A stretch of DNA of 52,153 nt. Origin: Hyphomonadaceae bacterium BRH_c29 (GTDB taxonomy: Bacteria > Pseudomonadota > Alphaproteobacteria > Caulobacterales > Hyphomonadaceae). The notes under the pieces were generated by a model, which was not told the DNA's origin, made no database searches, and saw only the letters and a list, made by a program, of their open reading frames with translations. Every line of letters begins with the position of its first letter. The first letter of the stretch is position 1. This document shows positions 25,665 to 35,701 of the stretch, piece after piece. Made by a program: the position numbers and the translations under genes. The stretch spans positions 1 to 52,153 of the forward strand of contig LADW01000069.1 of the NCBI GenBank assembly GCA_000961695.1. Direction: 5' to 3'.

Positions 25665-27005
25665 CTAGAGAAGCATCGCTTCGGGCGTTTCGACGTAGCG
25701 CTTGAAGGCCTGGAGCCATTTGGCGCCTTCTGCACCGCCGATGACGCGGTGGTCGCACGTCAGGGTCACGCTCATGACCGTAGCAGCCACCACACCGCCC
25801 TTGGCGTCCACCACGGCGCGTTTCTCGCCGGCGCCGACGGAGAGGATCATGCCTTCGGGCTGGTTGATAATGGAGGCGAAGCTCTTGATGCCGAACATGC
25901 CGAGGTTGGAGATGCTGAATGTGCCGCCGGTATATTCCTGCGGTTTCAGTTTCCGGTCACGGGCGCGGGTCGCCAGATCCTTCATTTCAATGGAGATTTC
26001 GGCAAGGCCTTTGGTTTCGGCCTTGAAAATGACCGGCGTGATCAGGCCGCCATCGATGGCCACGGCGACCGAGACATTGGCATGCTTGTGGTAGGCGATG
26101 CCCTTGTCTGTGTAGCTGGCATTGCAGTCCGGCTCGTCCATCAGGGCGAGGGCGCAGGCCTTGATCAGCATGTCGTTGACGGAGACCTTCACGCCCTTGT
26201 CTGCTGCATTGTTTATTGCAGTTCGCGAGGCGAGGAGACGGTCGAGCGAGAGGTCCACGGTCAGCGGGAAGTGCGGCACCTGCATGAAGCTGGTGGTGAG
26301 GCGTTTGGCAACGACCTTGCGGACGCCATCGAGCGGCTTCAGCTCGTAACTGTCCGGGGCGTAGACGCGGTCGTCGAGCACTTGCGGCAGGATCAGGCCA
26401 TCCGGGCTGGACGCGGCTGCTGCAGTCGCTGTTACAGGTGCAGCGCCAGGCTTCGCGTTCTCGACGTCGCGTTTGATGATGCGTCCGCGCGGGCCGGTGC
26501 CGCTGAGCGAGGCGAGGTCGATGCCCTTGTTTCCGGCGATGCGGCGGGCGAGCGGGCTCGCCTTGATGCGGCCGTCAGACGTGCTTGCAGACGGCAACGG
26601 TGTGGCCGCAGCCGTGATCTTCGTGTCGGTTTGCGTGATCGTCTGTGACTGTGATGTCGGTTGCGGTGATCCTGATGTCGGCTTCGGTGACGCCTCTGCC
26701 GCCTTCGGCTCGGGGGCCGGTGCAGCCTTCGCTTCCGGCGCCTTGATCGAGGACGCGTCCTCGCCCTCTTCCGCCAGGACGGCGATGACGGCGTTGACCT
26801 TCACGCCTTCGGTGCCGGCCGGCACGAGGAGCTTTGCGACGGTGCCCTCATCGACGGCTTCGACTTCCATCGTCGCCTTGTCGGTTTCGATCTCGGCGAT
26901 CACGTCACCGGAGGAAATCGTGTCCCCTTCCTTGACGAGCCATTTGGACAGTGTGCCTTCCTCCATCGTGGGAGAGAGCGCCGGCATGGTGATGTTGATG
27001 GACAC
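25665..27005 (-). CDS. pdhC: Pyruvate dehydrogenase E2, dihydrolipoamide acetyltransferase
   Basis: Core of the PDH complex, 446 aa. A lipoyl domain (residues 1-80, Lys43 in ETDKATM) is followed by an Ala/Pro- then Ser/Thr/Gln-rich linker, the peripheral-subunit-binding domain ([21 protein letters not shown]) and the catalytic domain. The start is GTG at 27005, overlapping the stop of the DUF805-like gene, with AGGGAG 8 nt upstream. The active-site motif, normally HRxxDG, reads HRVIGG (His419, Gly423 in place of Asp). Otherwise the catalytic domain looks intact ([15 protein letters not shown]). Confidence 0.95.
   Translation of the reverse strand: MSINITMPALSPTMEEGTLSKWLVKEGDTISSGDVIAEIETDKATMEVEAVDEGTVAKLLVPAGTEGVKVNAVIAVLAEEGEDASSIKAPEAKAAPAPEPKAAEASPKPTSGSPQPTSQSQTITQTDTKITAAATPLPSASTSDGRIKASPLARRIAGNKGIDLASLSGTGPRGRIIKRDVENAKPGAAPVTATAAAASSPDGLILPQVLDDRVYAPDSYELKPLDGVRKVVAKRLTTSFMQVPHFPLTVDLSLDRLLASRTAINNAADKGVKVSVNDMLIKACALALMDEPDCNASYTDKGIAYHKHANVSVAVAIDGGLITPVIFKAETKGLAEISIEMKDLATRARDRKLKPQEYTGGTFSISNLGMFGIKSFASIINQPEGMILSVGAGEKRAVVDAKGGVVAATVMSVTLTCDHRVIGGAEGAKWLQAFKRYVETPEAMLL
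26743..27000 (-). repeat. Lipoyl-domain coding repeat, copy 1 (in pdhC)
   Basis: The first 80 or so codons of pdhC closely match the start of pdhB (28630-28880). Protein blocks shared exactly include [37 protein letters not shown] and [17 protein letters not shown] with its variants. DNA identity is high, including runs such as GTGCCTTCCTCCATCGTGGG, suggesting duplication with later gene conversion. Limits are approximate. Confidence 0.8.
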
Positions 27006-27502
27006 TATTTTGTCTCCCTTGGATCAGGGCCAAATCGGTTAGAGCCGGGCGTGCCCGGCGAGGCGTACATGAACGCAGCCATGGGAAGCAATATCATCCC
27101 GGCCGATAGAAACGAGGAAATGCCTGCCGCAGGACGCCCCATGGCTAGAAGCACAAGCGCGCCGACCATAAGAATCATTGCGACAGTCATGAGGATCAAT
27201 GGCCATTTTCCCGACCAACCGACATCATGAGCCCTGCGGACGAAAAGAGCTGTGTTCAACCAGACATTCGGCAGAATTGCTAAAACCGAAAGGGGGATGA
27301 CCCAAAAGCCGAACATGGCGATTGCCAGAAGCGAGACCAGGAATGCTATCGAACTGAGCGCCATCACAATGCCCCGAAGCATTGCCGTCTCAAAGTCCGC
27401 TTTGAACAAGGCTGCTTCCCTGCCCTCAAAGGAAAACTGCTTCAGGAACGGATCTTCCTGCGCCTGAGGCGCGTTCATCGGAGGTGCACCTGCGTCAGAC
27501 AT
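27005..27502 (-). CDS. DUF805-like membrane protein inside the pdh operon
   Basis: A 165-aa protein with four hydrophobic segments. [12 protein letters not shown] and the C-terminal [14 protein letters not shown] resemble the RRLHD and GxxGxNxFGPDP blocks of DUF805 proteins. No function is assigned. Its ATG lies within the end of pdhB (8-nt overlap) and its TAG overlaps the GTG of pdhC, so it is locked into the operon between E1-beta and E2. Membrane genes are not usual there. Whether it affects the PDH complex or merely shares the transcript is unknown. Confidence 0.75.
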   Translation of the reverse strand: MSDAGAPPMNAPQAQEDPFLKQFSFEGREAALFKADFETAMLRGIVMALSSIAFLVSLLAIAMFGFWVIPLSVLAILPNVWLNTALFVRRAHDVGWSGKWPLILMTVAMILMVGALVLLAMGRPAAGISSFLSAGMILLPMAAFMYASPGTPGSNRFGPDPRETK

Positions 27503-28883
27503 AACACACCTTCAACGCCGCCTCGACGATGTCGTCGGCGTTTGGCAGGCTCATGGCTTCGAGGTTGGCGGCGTAGGGCAGCGGCACGTCTTTCTGGTGG
27601 ACGCGGGCCGGCGGGGCATCGAGATAGTCGAACGCTTCCGCCGTCACTGTCGCGGCGATCTCGGCGCCGACGCCGAAGAAGCGCCAGCCTTCCTCGCAGC
27701 AGACGATACGGTTGGTCTTCTTCACACTTTCAACCACGGTGTCGGTATCGAGCGGACGGATGGTGCGCAGGTCGATGACCTCGGCGCTGATCCCCTGCCC
27801 GGCCAGTGTTTCGGCGGCCTGCAGCGCAAAACCGACCATGCGCGAATGCGCGACCAGCGTGACGTCCGTCCCCTGACGCTTGATCGCCGCCTTGCCGATG
27901 GGGAGGATGTGGTCTTCGATGTCAGGCACCGGGAAGCTCGTTCCGTAGAGCAGCTCATGCTCCAGGAAGATGACCGGGTTCGGGTCTCGGATGGCGGCCT
28001 TCAGCAGGCCCTTGGCATCTGCGGCGTCATAAGGCGCGATGACTTTCATGCCCGGTACGTGTCCATACCAGGAGCTGTAGTCCTGGCTGTGCTGGGCGCC
28101 GACGCGTGAGGCCGCACCGTTCGGCCCGCGGAACACGATGGGACAGCCCATCTGGCCGCCGGACATGTAGAGCGTCTTGGCCGCAGAGTTCACGATCTGG
28201 TCGATGGCCTGCATGGCGAAGTTGAAGGTCATGAACTCCACGATCGGGCGCAGGCCCGCAAAGGCGGCCCCGACGCCGAGACCGGCAAAGCCATGTTCCG
28301 TGATCGGCGTATCGACCACGCGGCGATCCCCGAATTCCTGAAGCAGCTCGCGCGAGACTTTATAAGCGCCCTGATACTGGGCGACTTCCTCGCCCATCAG
28401 GAAGACGCGCTCATCGCGGCGCATTTCCTCGGCCATGGCGTCGCGCAGAGCGTCACGCACGGTCGTTTCGGTGAACGTGGTGCCGTCCGGAATGGACGGA
28501 TCGGAGAGGACTTCAACGCGCGGCGCGTCAGGGGCGTCTGCGGCGGCCTTCGGCTCGGGCGCCTCTTCCTTCGCCTCAGGCTCCGGCGCTTTTGCGGCCG
28601 CACTGCCCGATGATTTCGGTTTCACAGACCCGGCGTCTTCGCCGTCTTCTGCCAGAACCGCGATCACCGCGTTCACTTTGACGCCTTCGGTGCCTTCGGC
28701 CACGAGGATCCTGGCGAGCACGCCTTCATCGACGGCCTCGACTTCCATCGTTGCCTTGTCGGTTTCGATTTCGGCAATGACATCACCGGAGGAGATCGTG
28801 TCCCCTTCCTTCTTCAGCCATTTCGAAAGCGTGCCTTCCTCCATCGTGGGAGAGAGCGCGGGCATGAGAATATCAACGGACAT
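27495..28883 (-). CDS. pdhB: Pyruvate dehydrogenase E1 beta with N-terminal lipoyl domain
   Basis: Of 462 aa, residues 1-80 form a lipoyl domain (Lys43 in ETDKATM), followed by an Ala/Pro/Glu-rich linker and the transketolase-like E1-beta domain ([66 protein letters not shown]). A lipoyl domain fused to E1-beta is a known alphaproteobacterial trait. ATG at 28883 is preferred over an adjacent TTG; GGAG lies upstream. The start overlaps the stop of a 36-codon ORF (TGATG). Confidence 0.96.
   Translation of the reverse strand: MSVDILMPALSPTMEEGTLSKWLKKEGDTISSGDVIAEIETDKATMEVEAVDEGVLARILVAEGTEGVKVNAVIAVLAEDGEDAGSVKPKSSGSAAAKAPEPEAKEEAPEPKAAADAPDAPRVEVLSDPSIPDGTTFTETTVRDALRDAMAEEMRRDERVFLMGEEVAQYQGAYKVSRELLQEFGDRRVVDTPITEHGFAGLGVGAAFAGLRPIVEFMTFNFAMQAIDQIVNSAAKTLYMSGGQMGCPIVFRGPNGAASRVGAQHSQDYSSWYGHVPGMKVIAPYDAADAKGLLKAAIRDPNPVIFLEHELLYGTSFPVPDIEDHILPIGKAAIKRQGTDVTLVAHSRMVGFALQAAETLAGQGISAEVIDLRTIRPLDTDTVVESVKKTNRIVCCEEGWRFFGVGAEIAATVTAEAFDYLDAPPARVHQKDVPLPYAANLEAMSLPNADDIVEAALKVCYV
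28630..28880 (-). repeat. Lipoyl-domain coding repeat, copy 2 (in pdhB)
   Basis: Partner of the repeat in pdhC, about 1.9 kb away in the same orientation. The Lys-containing lipoylation site and flanking sequence are the same. A direct repeat of this size could recombine and delete the DUF805-like gene and most of E1-beta. Limits are approximate. Confidence 0.8.
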
Positions 28884-28993
28884 CAAAAAGCTCCGGAGAG
28901 AAATTGGAAATTTGTTGCAGCGCTGCGCGTGATCGCCTGCCCCATGACGGGTAAGGTGTCGATCGAAGGAAGATCGTTCAGGTGTTCAGTCAT
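28883..28993 (-). CDS. Candidate 36-aa ORF between pdhA and pdhB
   Basis: Starts [18 protein letters not shown] and ends NFQFLSGAF; no known family. Support comes from a near-perfect ribosome binding site (GGGAGGAG, 8 nt before ATG 28993) and a stop that overlaps the pdhB ATG (TGATG), a typical coupling arrangement. It could be a true small protein, or a leader whose translation opens the pdhB start. Composition is not strongly diagnostic. It lies within the 181-bp gap between pdhA and pdhB, where I see no other gene. Confidence 0.5.
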   Translation of the reverse strand: MTEHLNDLPSIDTLPVMGQAITRSAATNFQFLSGAF

Positions 28994-29064
28994 CTGATCA
29001 CTCCTCCCATTGGCTCGCGCAGAGCCTGTTTCGAAACGTGACGGGAACCGGCCAGTTCCTGTTG

Positions 29065-30078
29065 TCACGCGACTTCGGCCTCTTTCAGGACATCGGTCCA
29101 CAGCTCGCTCGGATCCGGTTCCGGACTTTCGAGAGAGTAGTCTGCCGCGTCCTTGACGATGGCCTTGATCTCATTGTCGATCTTTTTCAGTTCCGCCTCA
29201 TCGGCATGACCGGCCTCGAGGATCTGGCCCTTCAGGCCGTCAATCGGGTCATGATGGGTGCGAACGTCGTCGACCTCTTCGCGTTTGCGGTATTTCGCGG
29301 GGTCAGACATGGAGTGGCCGCGATAGCGGTAGGTCTTCATTTCGAGAATGTAGGGGCCTTTGCCGGAGCGGGCATATTTCACGGCGCGCTCACCGGCCTC
29401 ACGCACGGCCAGCACGTCCATGCCGTCCACTTCCTCGCCTTCGATCTCGAAGGAGATGCCGCGCTTGTAGAGCTCGGTCTCAGCGGAGGCGCGCTCAACG
29501 CTCGTGCCCATGGCGTACATGTTGTTTTCGATGACGTAGATCACCGGCAGATCCCACAGCGATGCCATGTTGAAGGATTCGTAGACCTGGCCCTGGTTCG
29601 AGGCGCCATCCCCGAAGTAAGCGACGGAGACATTGTCATTGCCGCGATACTTGTTCGCGAAGGCGAGCCCGGTGCCGATCGGAACCTGTGCGCCGACAAT
29701 GCCGTGGCCTCCGAAGAAGTTCTTCTCCTTCGAGAACATGTGCATCGAGCCGCCCTTGCCTTTCGACAGGCCGCCGCTGCGTCCGGTCAGCTCGGCCATG
29801 ACGCCCTTCGGGTCCATGCCGCAGGCCAGCATATGGCCGTGGTCGCGATAGCCGGTGATGACCTGGTCGCCATCCTTCAGGCAGGACTGCACGCCGGTGA
29901 CGACCGCTTCCTGACCAATATAGAGGTGGCAGAAGCCAGCGATCTTGCCCATGCCGTAAAGTTGACCGGCCTTCTCCTCAAAGCGGCGGATCAGCAGCAT
30001 TTCGCGATAGAATTTCAGATTGTCGGCCTTGCTCGCCTTAGCGGGTGCCTTTTTTGAACTCTTGGGTTTCGTAGCCAT
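29065..30078 (-). CDS. pdhA: Pyruvate dehydrogenase E1 alpha
   Basis: Thiamine-diphosphate subunit of PDH, 337 aa. A Lys/Ala-rich N-terminal tail precedes LIRRFEEKAGQLYGMGKIAGFCHLYIGQEA. The ThDP motif runs from GDGASNQGQ to ENN, and the loop YRYRGHSMSDP is conserved. ATG at 30078 has the ribosome binding site AGGAGG. It opens the operon pdhA, small ORF, pdhB, DUF805-like, pdhC, lpdA. The 64-bp region upstream (30079-30142) may hold a promoter, or transcription may continue from ftsB. Confidence 0.97.
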   Translation of the reverse strand: MATKPKSSKKAPAKASKADNLKFYREMLLIRRFEEKAGQLYGMGKIAGFCHLYIGQEAVVTGVQSCLKDGDQVITGYRDHGHMLACGMDPKGVMAELTGRSGGLSKGKGGSMHMFSKEKNFFGGHGIVGAQVPIGTGLAFANKYRGNDNVSVAYFGDGASNQGQVYESFNMASLWDLPVIYVIENNMYAMGTSVERASAETELYKRGISFEIEGEEVDGMDVLAVREAGERAVKYARSGKGPYILEMKTYRYRGHSMSDPAKYRKREEVDDVRTHHDPIDGLKGQILEAGHADEAELKKIDNEIKAIVKDAADYSLESPEPDPSELWTDVLKEAEVA

Positions 30079-30142
30079 GGTTCCTCCTGCCTCTGCCCGT
30101 TATGTGGGGTGAGTAACGCGTGGGCAAGTCTACCCAGCTATG

Positions 30143-30442
30143 TCATTTTGCAGAGGAGCTGTCCGCAGCAAGCAGGATAACTTCGTCAGGATAGACAAAA
30201 GCGAGCTTCTGGCGGGCCAGCGCTTCGACATAATCCGGGTCGACGGAACCGGGCGTCAGGCGCCGGATATCCGTCTGCAGGCGCTCGATCTCACCGTTGA
30301 CGGTGGCCAGCTCGGCCTTGCGATCCTGTAGCTCTATCTGGGCATCGGTCCAACGGCCAAGGCCCTTCTCCCCCGCAAACGCGTGGTAGGCGAAATAGAG
30401 AATCACAAGGCAAAGGCCCAAGGCCTCGAGTCGGGAGGTCAT
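30143..30442 (-). CDS. ftsB: Septum formation initiator family protein (FtsB/DivIC-like)
   Basis: A 99-aa bitopic protein: a membrane helix at about 5-22 (LEALGLCLVILYFAYHAF), then a coiled coil (LQDRKAELATVNGEIERLQTDIRRL) and a short C-terminal domain (DYVEALARQKLAFVYPDEVILL). This layout is that of FtsB/DivIC, part of the FtsQLB division complex. Placement between eno and pdhA is common in alphaproteobacteria. The symbol is by analogy. Confidence 0.85.
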   Translation of the reverse strand: MTSRLEALGLCLVILYFAYHAFAGEKGLGRWTDAQIELQDRKAELATVNGEIERLQTDIRRLTPGSVDPDYVEALARQKLAFVYPDEVILLAADSSSAK

Positions 30443-30475
30443 GGTTAAAGCCTGGCGTGTTTTGGTTAAGAGAGC

Positions 30476-30507
30476 GTGACGACGGCCCTGGCTGGCGCCG
30501 CCGTCAC
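30476..30507 (-). terminator. Hairpin downstream of eno
   Basis: An 11-bp stem (arms 30476-30486 and 30497-30507, one G-U pair on the minus transcript) with a 10-nt loop lies 7 nt after the eno stop. No T-run follows, so it may be a partial terminator or an RNA-stabilising hairpin between eno and ftsB. Confidence 0.45.
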
Positions 30508-30513
30508 TGCATC

Positions 30514-31865
<1,352 letters not shown>

Positions 31866-31910
31866 GAAGCCTTAGTCGGCTGCGCCGTAAAGCGCAACTG
31901 CCGCTAAATG

Positions 31911-32096
31911 CTAGATATCGTCGCGCGGTTCCAGAACCTTGCGGCCGCGATACTCGCCCGATTTCAGGTCGATGTGGTGCGGACGGCGAAGCTCACCCGA
32001 GTTCGCGTCTTCGATGTACGTATTCATCGCGAGACGGTCATGCGAACGGCGCATGCCACGACGGGACTTGGAGATCTTACTCTTGGGGACTGCCAT
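31911..32096 (-). CDS. rpmF: 50S ribosomal protein L32
   Basis: A 61-aa basic ribosomal protein starting [20 protein letters not shown], the L32 signature, and ending [15 protein letters not shown]. It lacks the zinc-binding Cys residues found in some L32 proteins, which is normal for alphaproteobacteria. ATG at 32096 is chosen within a longer open frame because of the invariant MAVPK start. It has its own terminator. Confidence 0.96.
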   Translation of the reverse strand: MAVPKSKISKSRRGMRRSHDRLAMNTYIEDANSGELRRPHHIDLKSGEYRGRKVLEPRDDI

Positions 32097-32219
32097 GACA
32101 GGTATCCGGAGTTGTTGCGCCAGAAGGCACATGTGAATTGGAAACGCGCGTCTTACAGACCCGAGTCGGAGTTTGCAAGACTTGTCCGGCACCAGGCCGG
32201 ACTTTTCTTCAGCCCCCCA

Positions 32220-33488
32220 TCAGGGCGCGTCGGGGGCTTCTTTCGCCGCTTCGGCCTGGCGCAACACCCGCATCAGGTTCCCGCCCCAGATCTTGGCCAG
32301 ATCTTCCTCGGTATAACCCTCTGCCAACAGGCGCTCGGTCACCTTCGGCAGGAACGACACGTCCTCCATACCGGTCACGCCGCCACCGCCGTCCCAGTCA
32401 GCGCCCATGCCGACATGGTCCGGGCCAACCAGCTCAAGCGCGCGCAGCATGTGCTCCATGAATTTCTCGAACGTGGAGCGCGCGGGTGGGAATTCTTCGT
32501 TGATCTCTGTCATGCGGGCCATGTAGCGCGCTTTGGTCTCGTCATCGGCCGAGAACGGGTCAACACCCTCAAACTCGGCTGTAAGCCCTTCGAGGGCGGC
32601 ACGACGCTCCGGCGTATCCTCAAGCTGCTCAAGATAGCCGCTATAGGCGTTGATCTGGATCACGCCGCCCTGCGCTGCGATCTCTTTCAGGAACTCATCC
32701 GAGATGTTCCGGGGGTGATCGTAGACCGATTTCAGGCCCGTATGGGTCAGGATGACCGGCGTGGTCGAAATCTCGATCATGTCCTTCACCGACGCGTCGG
32801 ACGAGTGAGAGCCATCCACCACCATGCCCAGCCGGTTGGCCTCGCGGACGAGCTCTTTGCCGAGATCCGTCAGGCCTTTGGAATCCGGGCTGGTGAAGTC
32901 CGTCGCGCTGCCGCCGAACTGGTTGTCGCGGAAGTGGATGAGACCCACCATCCGCACACCCTTGTCGTAGAAGGTCTGAAGGTTCGAAATATCGAGCTTC
33001 AACGGATAGCTGTTCTCGATTGACTGCAGCACGACCCGCTTGCCGGACGCTGCAATCCGTTCAGCATCATCAGCCGTGTAAGCCAGTTCGAACGACTCAG
33101 GATGGGCGGCAACCATCGCCAGAATTTCGTCCTGGCGAGCGGTTGCCCCCTGCAGGGCGGCTTCATAGGCCTCATCCGTCAGAGGCCCCTGCGGGGTGAA
33201 GATCACCCAGAACCCACCATCGAGACCGCCACGCGTCATCTTGGGCAGGTCAACCTGGACTTCGCCGATCACCGACGGATTGTCGGCCATGATGTCAAAA
33301 TCCGGCTTCGAGAGATTGGCGGGCGTGTCGAGGTGCGAATCGAGGACCATCAGGCGCTCGTGAATCTCCGCAGGCGTCGCAGCGGCGACTTCGGTCGGTT
33401 CAGCTGGCGCGGGATCGGCCGCCTTAGGGGCACAGGCCCCCAACAGAGCGAGGGCCGATACAGATACAGCCAGAAGCGTTTTGCGCAT
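32220..33488 (-). CDS. Membrane dipeptidase (peptidase M19), lipoprotein
   Basis: Zinc dipeptidase of the renal-dipeptidase family, 422 aa, predicted to be a lipoprotein: MRKTLLAVSVSALALLGACAP has its lipobox Cys at 19. Metal-site blocks are LDSHLDTPANL (HxD), MVVDGSHSSDASVKDM, VILTHTGLKSVYDHPRN, and near the end VGMGADWDGGGG. Such enzymes hydrolyse dipeptides, often with D- or dehydro-residues. ATG at 33488 is chosen for the signal peptide and the upstream AAGGA. It is separated from the upstream phosphatase by a strong terminator. Confidence 0.92.
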   Translation of the reverse strand: MRKTLLAVSVSALALLGACAPKAADPAPAEPTEVAAATPAEIHERLMVLDSHLDTPANLSKPDFDIMADNPSVIGEVQVDLPKMTRGGLDGGFWVIFTPQGPLTDEAYEAALQGATARQDEILAMVAAHPESFELAYTADDAERIAASGKRVVLQSIENSYPLKLDISNLQTFYDKGVRMVGLIHFRDNQFGGSATDFTSPDSKGLTDLGKELVREANRLGMVVDGSHSSDASVKDMIEISTTPVILTHTGLKSVYDHPRNISDEFLKEIAAQGGVIQINAYSGYLEQLEDTPERRAALEGLTAEFEGVDPFSADDETKARYMARMTEINEEFPPARSTFEKFMEHMLRALELVGPDHVGMGADWDGGGGVTGMEDVSFLPKVTERLLAEGYTEEDLAKIWGGNLMRVLRQAEAAKEAPDAP

Positions 33489-33560
33489 GATAGTCCATCC
33501 TTGTCTTGCTGTGCCGGACCCTAGCCGGTCCACAAGGCGTTGCAACAAATACAGCCGCAG

Positions 33561-33587
33561 AAAAAAGCCGCCCCCGAAGGAGCGGCT
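33561..33587 (-). terminator. Strong intrinsic terminator
   Basis: On the minus strand: a 9-bp stem AGCCGCTCC / GGGGCGGCT (one U-G pair), a TTCG tetraloop, then a T-run. It lies 73 nt before the M19 dipeptidase start and about 160 nt after the histidine phosphatase stop. It ends either the phosphatase transcript or a separate small RNA. Confidence 0.85.
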
Positions 33588-33735
33588 AAAGTTTAGCAAG
33601 AAGGACGTCGGTCTGACGCCTTTGCAAGCAGCTGAGGCTCCTGACCGACATCCATGCTTATAACCAGGTGAGTCTGAACGGCGGGACAGGCGTGTTGTTA
33701 TCTTCTGTTCACCTATCAGGGGAGAATCACTCCCT
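33561..33735 (-). ncRNA. Candidate structured RNA or long 3' UTR
   Basis: The region between the phosphatase stop and the terminator contains a 10-bp inverted repeat (GACGTCGGTC at 33604-33613 and GACCGACATC at 33643-33652; one wobble in the minus transcript) enclosing a GCCT/AGGC inner stem, followed directly by the strong terminator hairpin. There is no coding frame with a good start. This is the layout of a small RNA or a 3'-UTR-derived RNA. I do not recognise a known family, and the 5' end is a guess. Confidence 0.35.
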
Positions 33736-33749
33736 GCATTACGCCCCGT

Positions 33750-34490
33750 TCACGAATCCTCGTCCGGCCGCGTGAAAATCGCTTCCAGGCTGCGGAGGTT
33801 CATCCCGTTCTTCAGATAGTTGGCGGGCGTCAGATTGATCGCCTTGATCATGCCGCGCTCGATACGGGTCCGGTTTCCCGATTCGTCCGGCACCAGGTCA
33901 AAATCGATGATGTTGATGCAACCTGTGTCCTGCTCGAATCCGGCGCTTGCCCCGAGCGGCGCGCCGATCACCGATGCCAACACCATCCGGTTCACAACTT
34001 CATGGGCAACGACCAGCGCCGTCGCCCAGTTCGGGCGCATAAGAAGGTCGGTCATTCCGTCCATGATGCGCACCATGGCATCGGCGAATTTCTCCCCGCC
34101 GGGCAGGAACTCCGCGTCTGGTTCGCCAGCCTGCTCGAACAGGAAGGTCATGGTCGCGGCAAGATGCTCGGCAGACTTGAAGTCGATATACTGGCCTGAG
34201 CGAACTTCCTCGAACCGCCTCTCTTCCTCCAGCGGCGGCGCATCGGGATGCTCGGCCAGCACGATCTCCGCCGTCTGGCGCGTCCGGATGAGGCCAGAAC
34301 AGATCGCCAGGTCGAAGTGAACTTCCGACAGGGCCACGCCTGCGGCACGGGCTTCGTCCTCACCGGAGGGCGTCAGCCGGACAATCGTCGGATCCCGCGC
34401 GCGGCGAACCTCTTCAGACGTGTAATCGACGAAACCGTGCCGCATCAGATAGATGCGGCGCCGGCCTGTTGTTCCGGGAAGTGCGCTCAT
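33750..34490 (-). CDS. Histidine phosphatase family protein
   Basis: A 246-aa phosphoglycerate-mutase-like phosphatase. [11 protein letters not shown] carries the RHG catalytic motif; [15 protein letters not shown] and EEVRSGQY (the acid residue region) follow, and [13 protein letters not shown] holds the second catalytic His. The substrate cannot be told from sequence. ATG at 34490 overlaps the stop of the CoA transferase (ATGA), so the two are coupled, which may point to a phosphate-ester or CoA-linked role; that is inference. Confidence 0.87.
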   Translation of the reverse strand: MSALPGTTGRRRIYLMRHGFVDYTSEEVRRARDPTIVRLTPSGEDEARAAGVALSEVHFDLAICSGLIRTRQTAEIVLAEHPDAPPLEEERRFEEVRSGQYIDFKSAEHLAATMTFLFEQAGEPDAEFLPGGEKFADAMVRIMDGMTDLLMRPNWATALVVAHEVVNRMVLASVIGAPLGASAGFEQDTGCINIIDFDLVPDESGNRTRIERGMIKAINLTPANYLKNGMNLRSLEAIFTRPDEDS

Positions 34491-35587
34491 CCGCGCGAAA
34501 CACCCCAATCCTTGAGGATTTCTTCCGTATGCTCACCAAGTCCGGCGGGACGCCCCTGGATCGCGCCAGGCGTCGCAGAGAAGCGCGGCGCCGGTGCAGG
34601 CTGCACGACGCCTTCGATTTCTACGAACGTCTTGCGATCGGCATTGTGCTTGTAGGACGGCGCTTCGCTCATGGACAGGACAGGCGCGAAACAGATGTCG
34701 GTGCCTTCCATGATCGCGCACCATTCGTCGCGCGTCTTCGTCTTCATGACGTCCATGACCTTCTGCTTCAGGCCCGGCCACTTGGACTTGTCCATCTGCG
34801 CATCGAATGCCGGATCCGTCAGGCCCGCCTTCTCGCGCAGGATGGCGTAGAATTGCGGCTCGATCGATCCGATCGAAACCCATTTGCCATCGGCGCACTC
34901 ATACGTGTCGTAGAAGTGCGCGCCGCCGTCGAGCAGGTTCGCTTCACGGTCATCTGTCCAGATGCCTGCCGCTTTCATGCCATAGAACATGGCGGCGAGT
35001 GAGGCAGCGCCGTCCGACATGGCCACATCGATGACCTGACCCTTGCCGCCATTCTTCACATTCAGAATGCCTGCGAGGACACCCATGGCGAGATACAGCG
35101 CGCCGCCGCCATAGTCGCCGACCAGATTGAGCGGCGGACGCGGACGGCCATCGCCGTCGCCCATGGCGTGAAGCGCGCCGGTGATCGCGATATAGTTCAG
35201 GTCGTGACCTGCGGAGTGCGACAGGGCGCCGGTCTGGCCCCAGCCGGTCATGCGGCCATAGACAAGGTTCGGATTGCGCGCGAGCACGACGTCAGGTCCA
35301 AGCCCGTTGCGCTCCATGACACCAGGGCGGAAACCTTCGATCAGGGCATCCGCCTTGCTGAGCAGCTCCAGAGCCACTTCAATGTCGGCCGGGTCTTTCA
35401 GATTCAGACCGATTGAGCGGCGTCCGCGTCCGGTGACATCGGCGGCGCGGCCGGGCCGGCCATCGCCCGGACGGTCGATTCGAATCACATCCGCGCCCAT
35501 GTCCGACAGAAGCATGCCACAGAACGGGCCCGGCCCGATTCCCGCAAATTCAACGATTCTCACGCCAGTGAGGGGTCCCTGAGCCAT
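34487..35587 (-). CDS. CaiB/BaiF family CoA transferase, alpha-methylacyl-CoA racemase type
   Basis: A 366-aa family III CoA-transferase-fold protein. The racemase residues known from the Mycobacterium enzyme are all visible: His in [15 protein letters not shown], Asp in [13 protein letters not shown], and Glu in [16 protein letters not shown]-terminal [32 protein letters not shown] binds CoA. It probably epimerises 2-methylacyl-CoA in branched fatty acid breakdown. ATG at 35587 is preferred to one two codons upstream because AAGGGAG is then correctly spaced. Confidence 0.88.
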   Translation of the reverse strand: MAQGPLTGVRIVEFAGIGPGPFCGMLLSDMGADVIRIDRPGDGRPGRAADVTGRGRRSIGLNLKDPADIEVALELLSKADALIEGFRPGVMERNGLGPDVVLARNPNLVYGRMTGWGQTGALSHSAGHDLNYIAITGALHAMGDGDGRPRPPLNLVGDYGGGALYLAMGVLAGILNVKNGGKGQVIDVAMSDGAASLAAMFYGMKAAGIWTDDREANLLDGGAHFYDTYECADGKWVSIGSIEPQFYAILREKAGLTDPAFDAQMDKSKWPGLKQKVMDVMKTKTRDEWCAIMEGTDICFAPVLSMSEAPSYKHNADRKTFVEIEGVVQPAPAPRFSATPGAIQGRPAGLGEHTEEILKDWGVSRG

Positions 35588-35621
35588 TTCCATGCTCCCT
35601 TTCTAAGGCTTAATCTTGCAA

Positions 35622-35636
35622 TTAGCAGATCATTAA
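35622..35636. promoter_or_regulatory. Possible CtrA-type site
   Basis: TTAG, seven bases, TTAA differs by one base from the TTAA-N7-TTAA consensus of the cell-cycle regulator CtrA. It overlaps a second imperfect match (TTAA from 35610). It lies in the 114-bp divergent region between the CoA transferase and the PopA-like gene. Short AT motifs of this kind occur by chance, so support is weak. Confidence 0.3.
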
Positions 35637-35701
35637 GGCGCGTCCCTCCAAAAGGAAGGGGTGCCCCAACGTCGCCTGTCGCGGCGATTCCAGAGACCCG
35701 G

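Noticed and set aside
26625..26695. Ser/Thr/Gln-rich repeat in the pdhC linker as a mobile or recombinational repeat
   Set aside because: Short in-frame low-complexity repeats are normal in E2 linkers.
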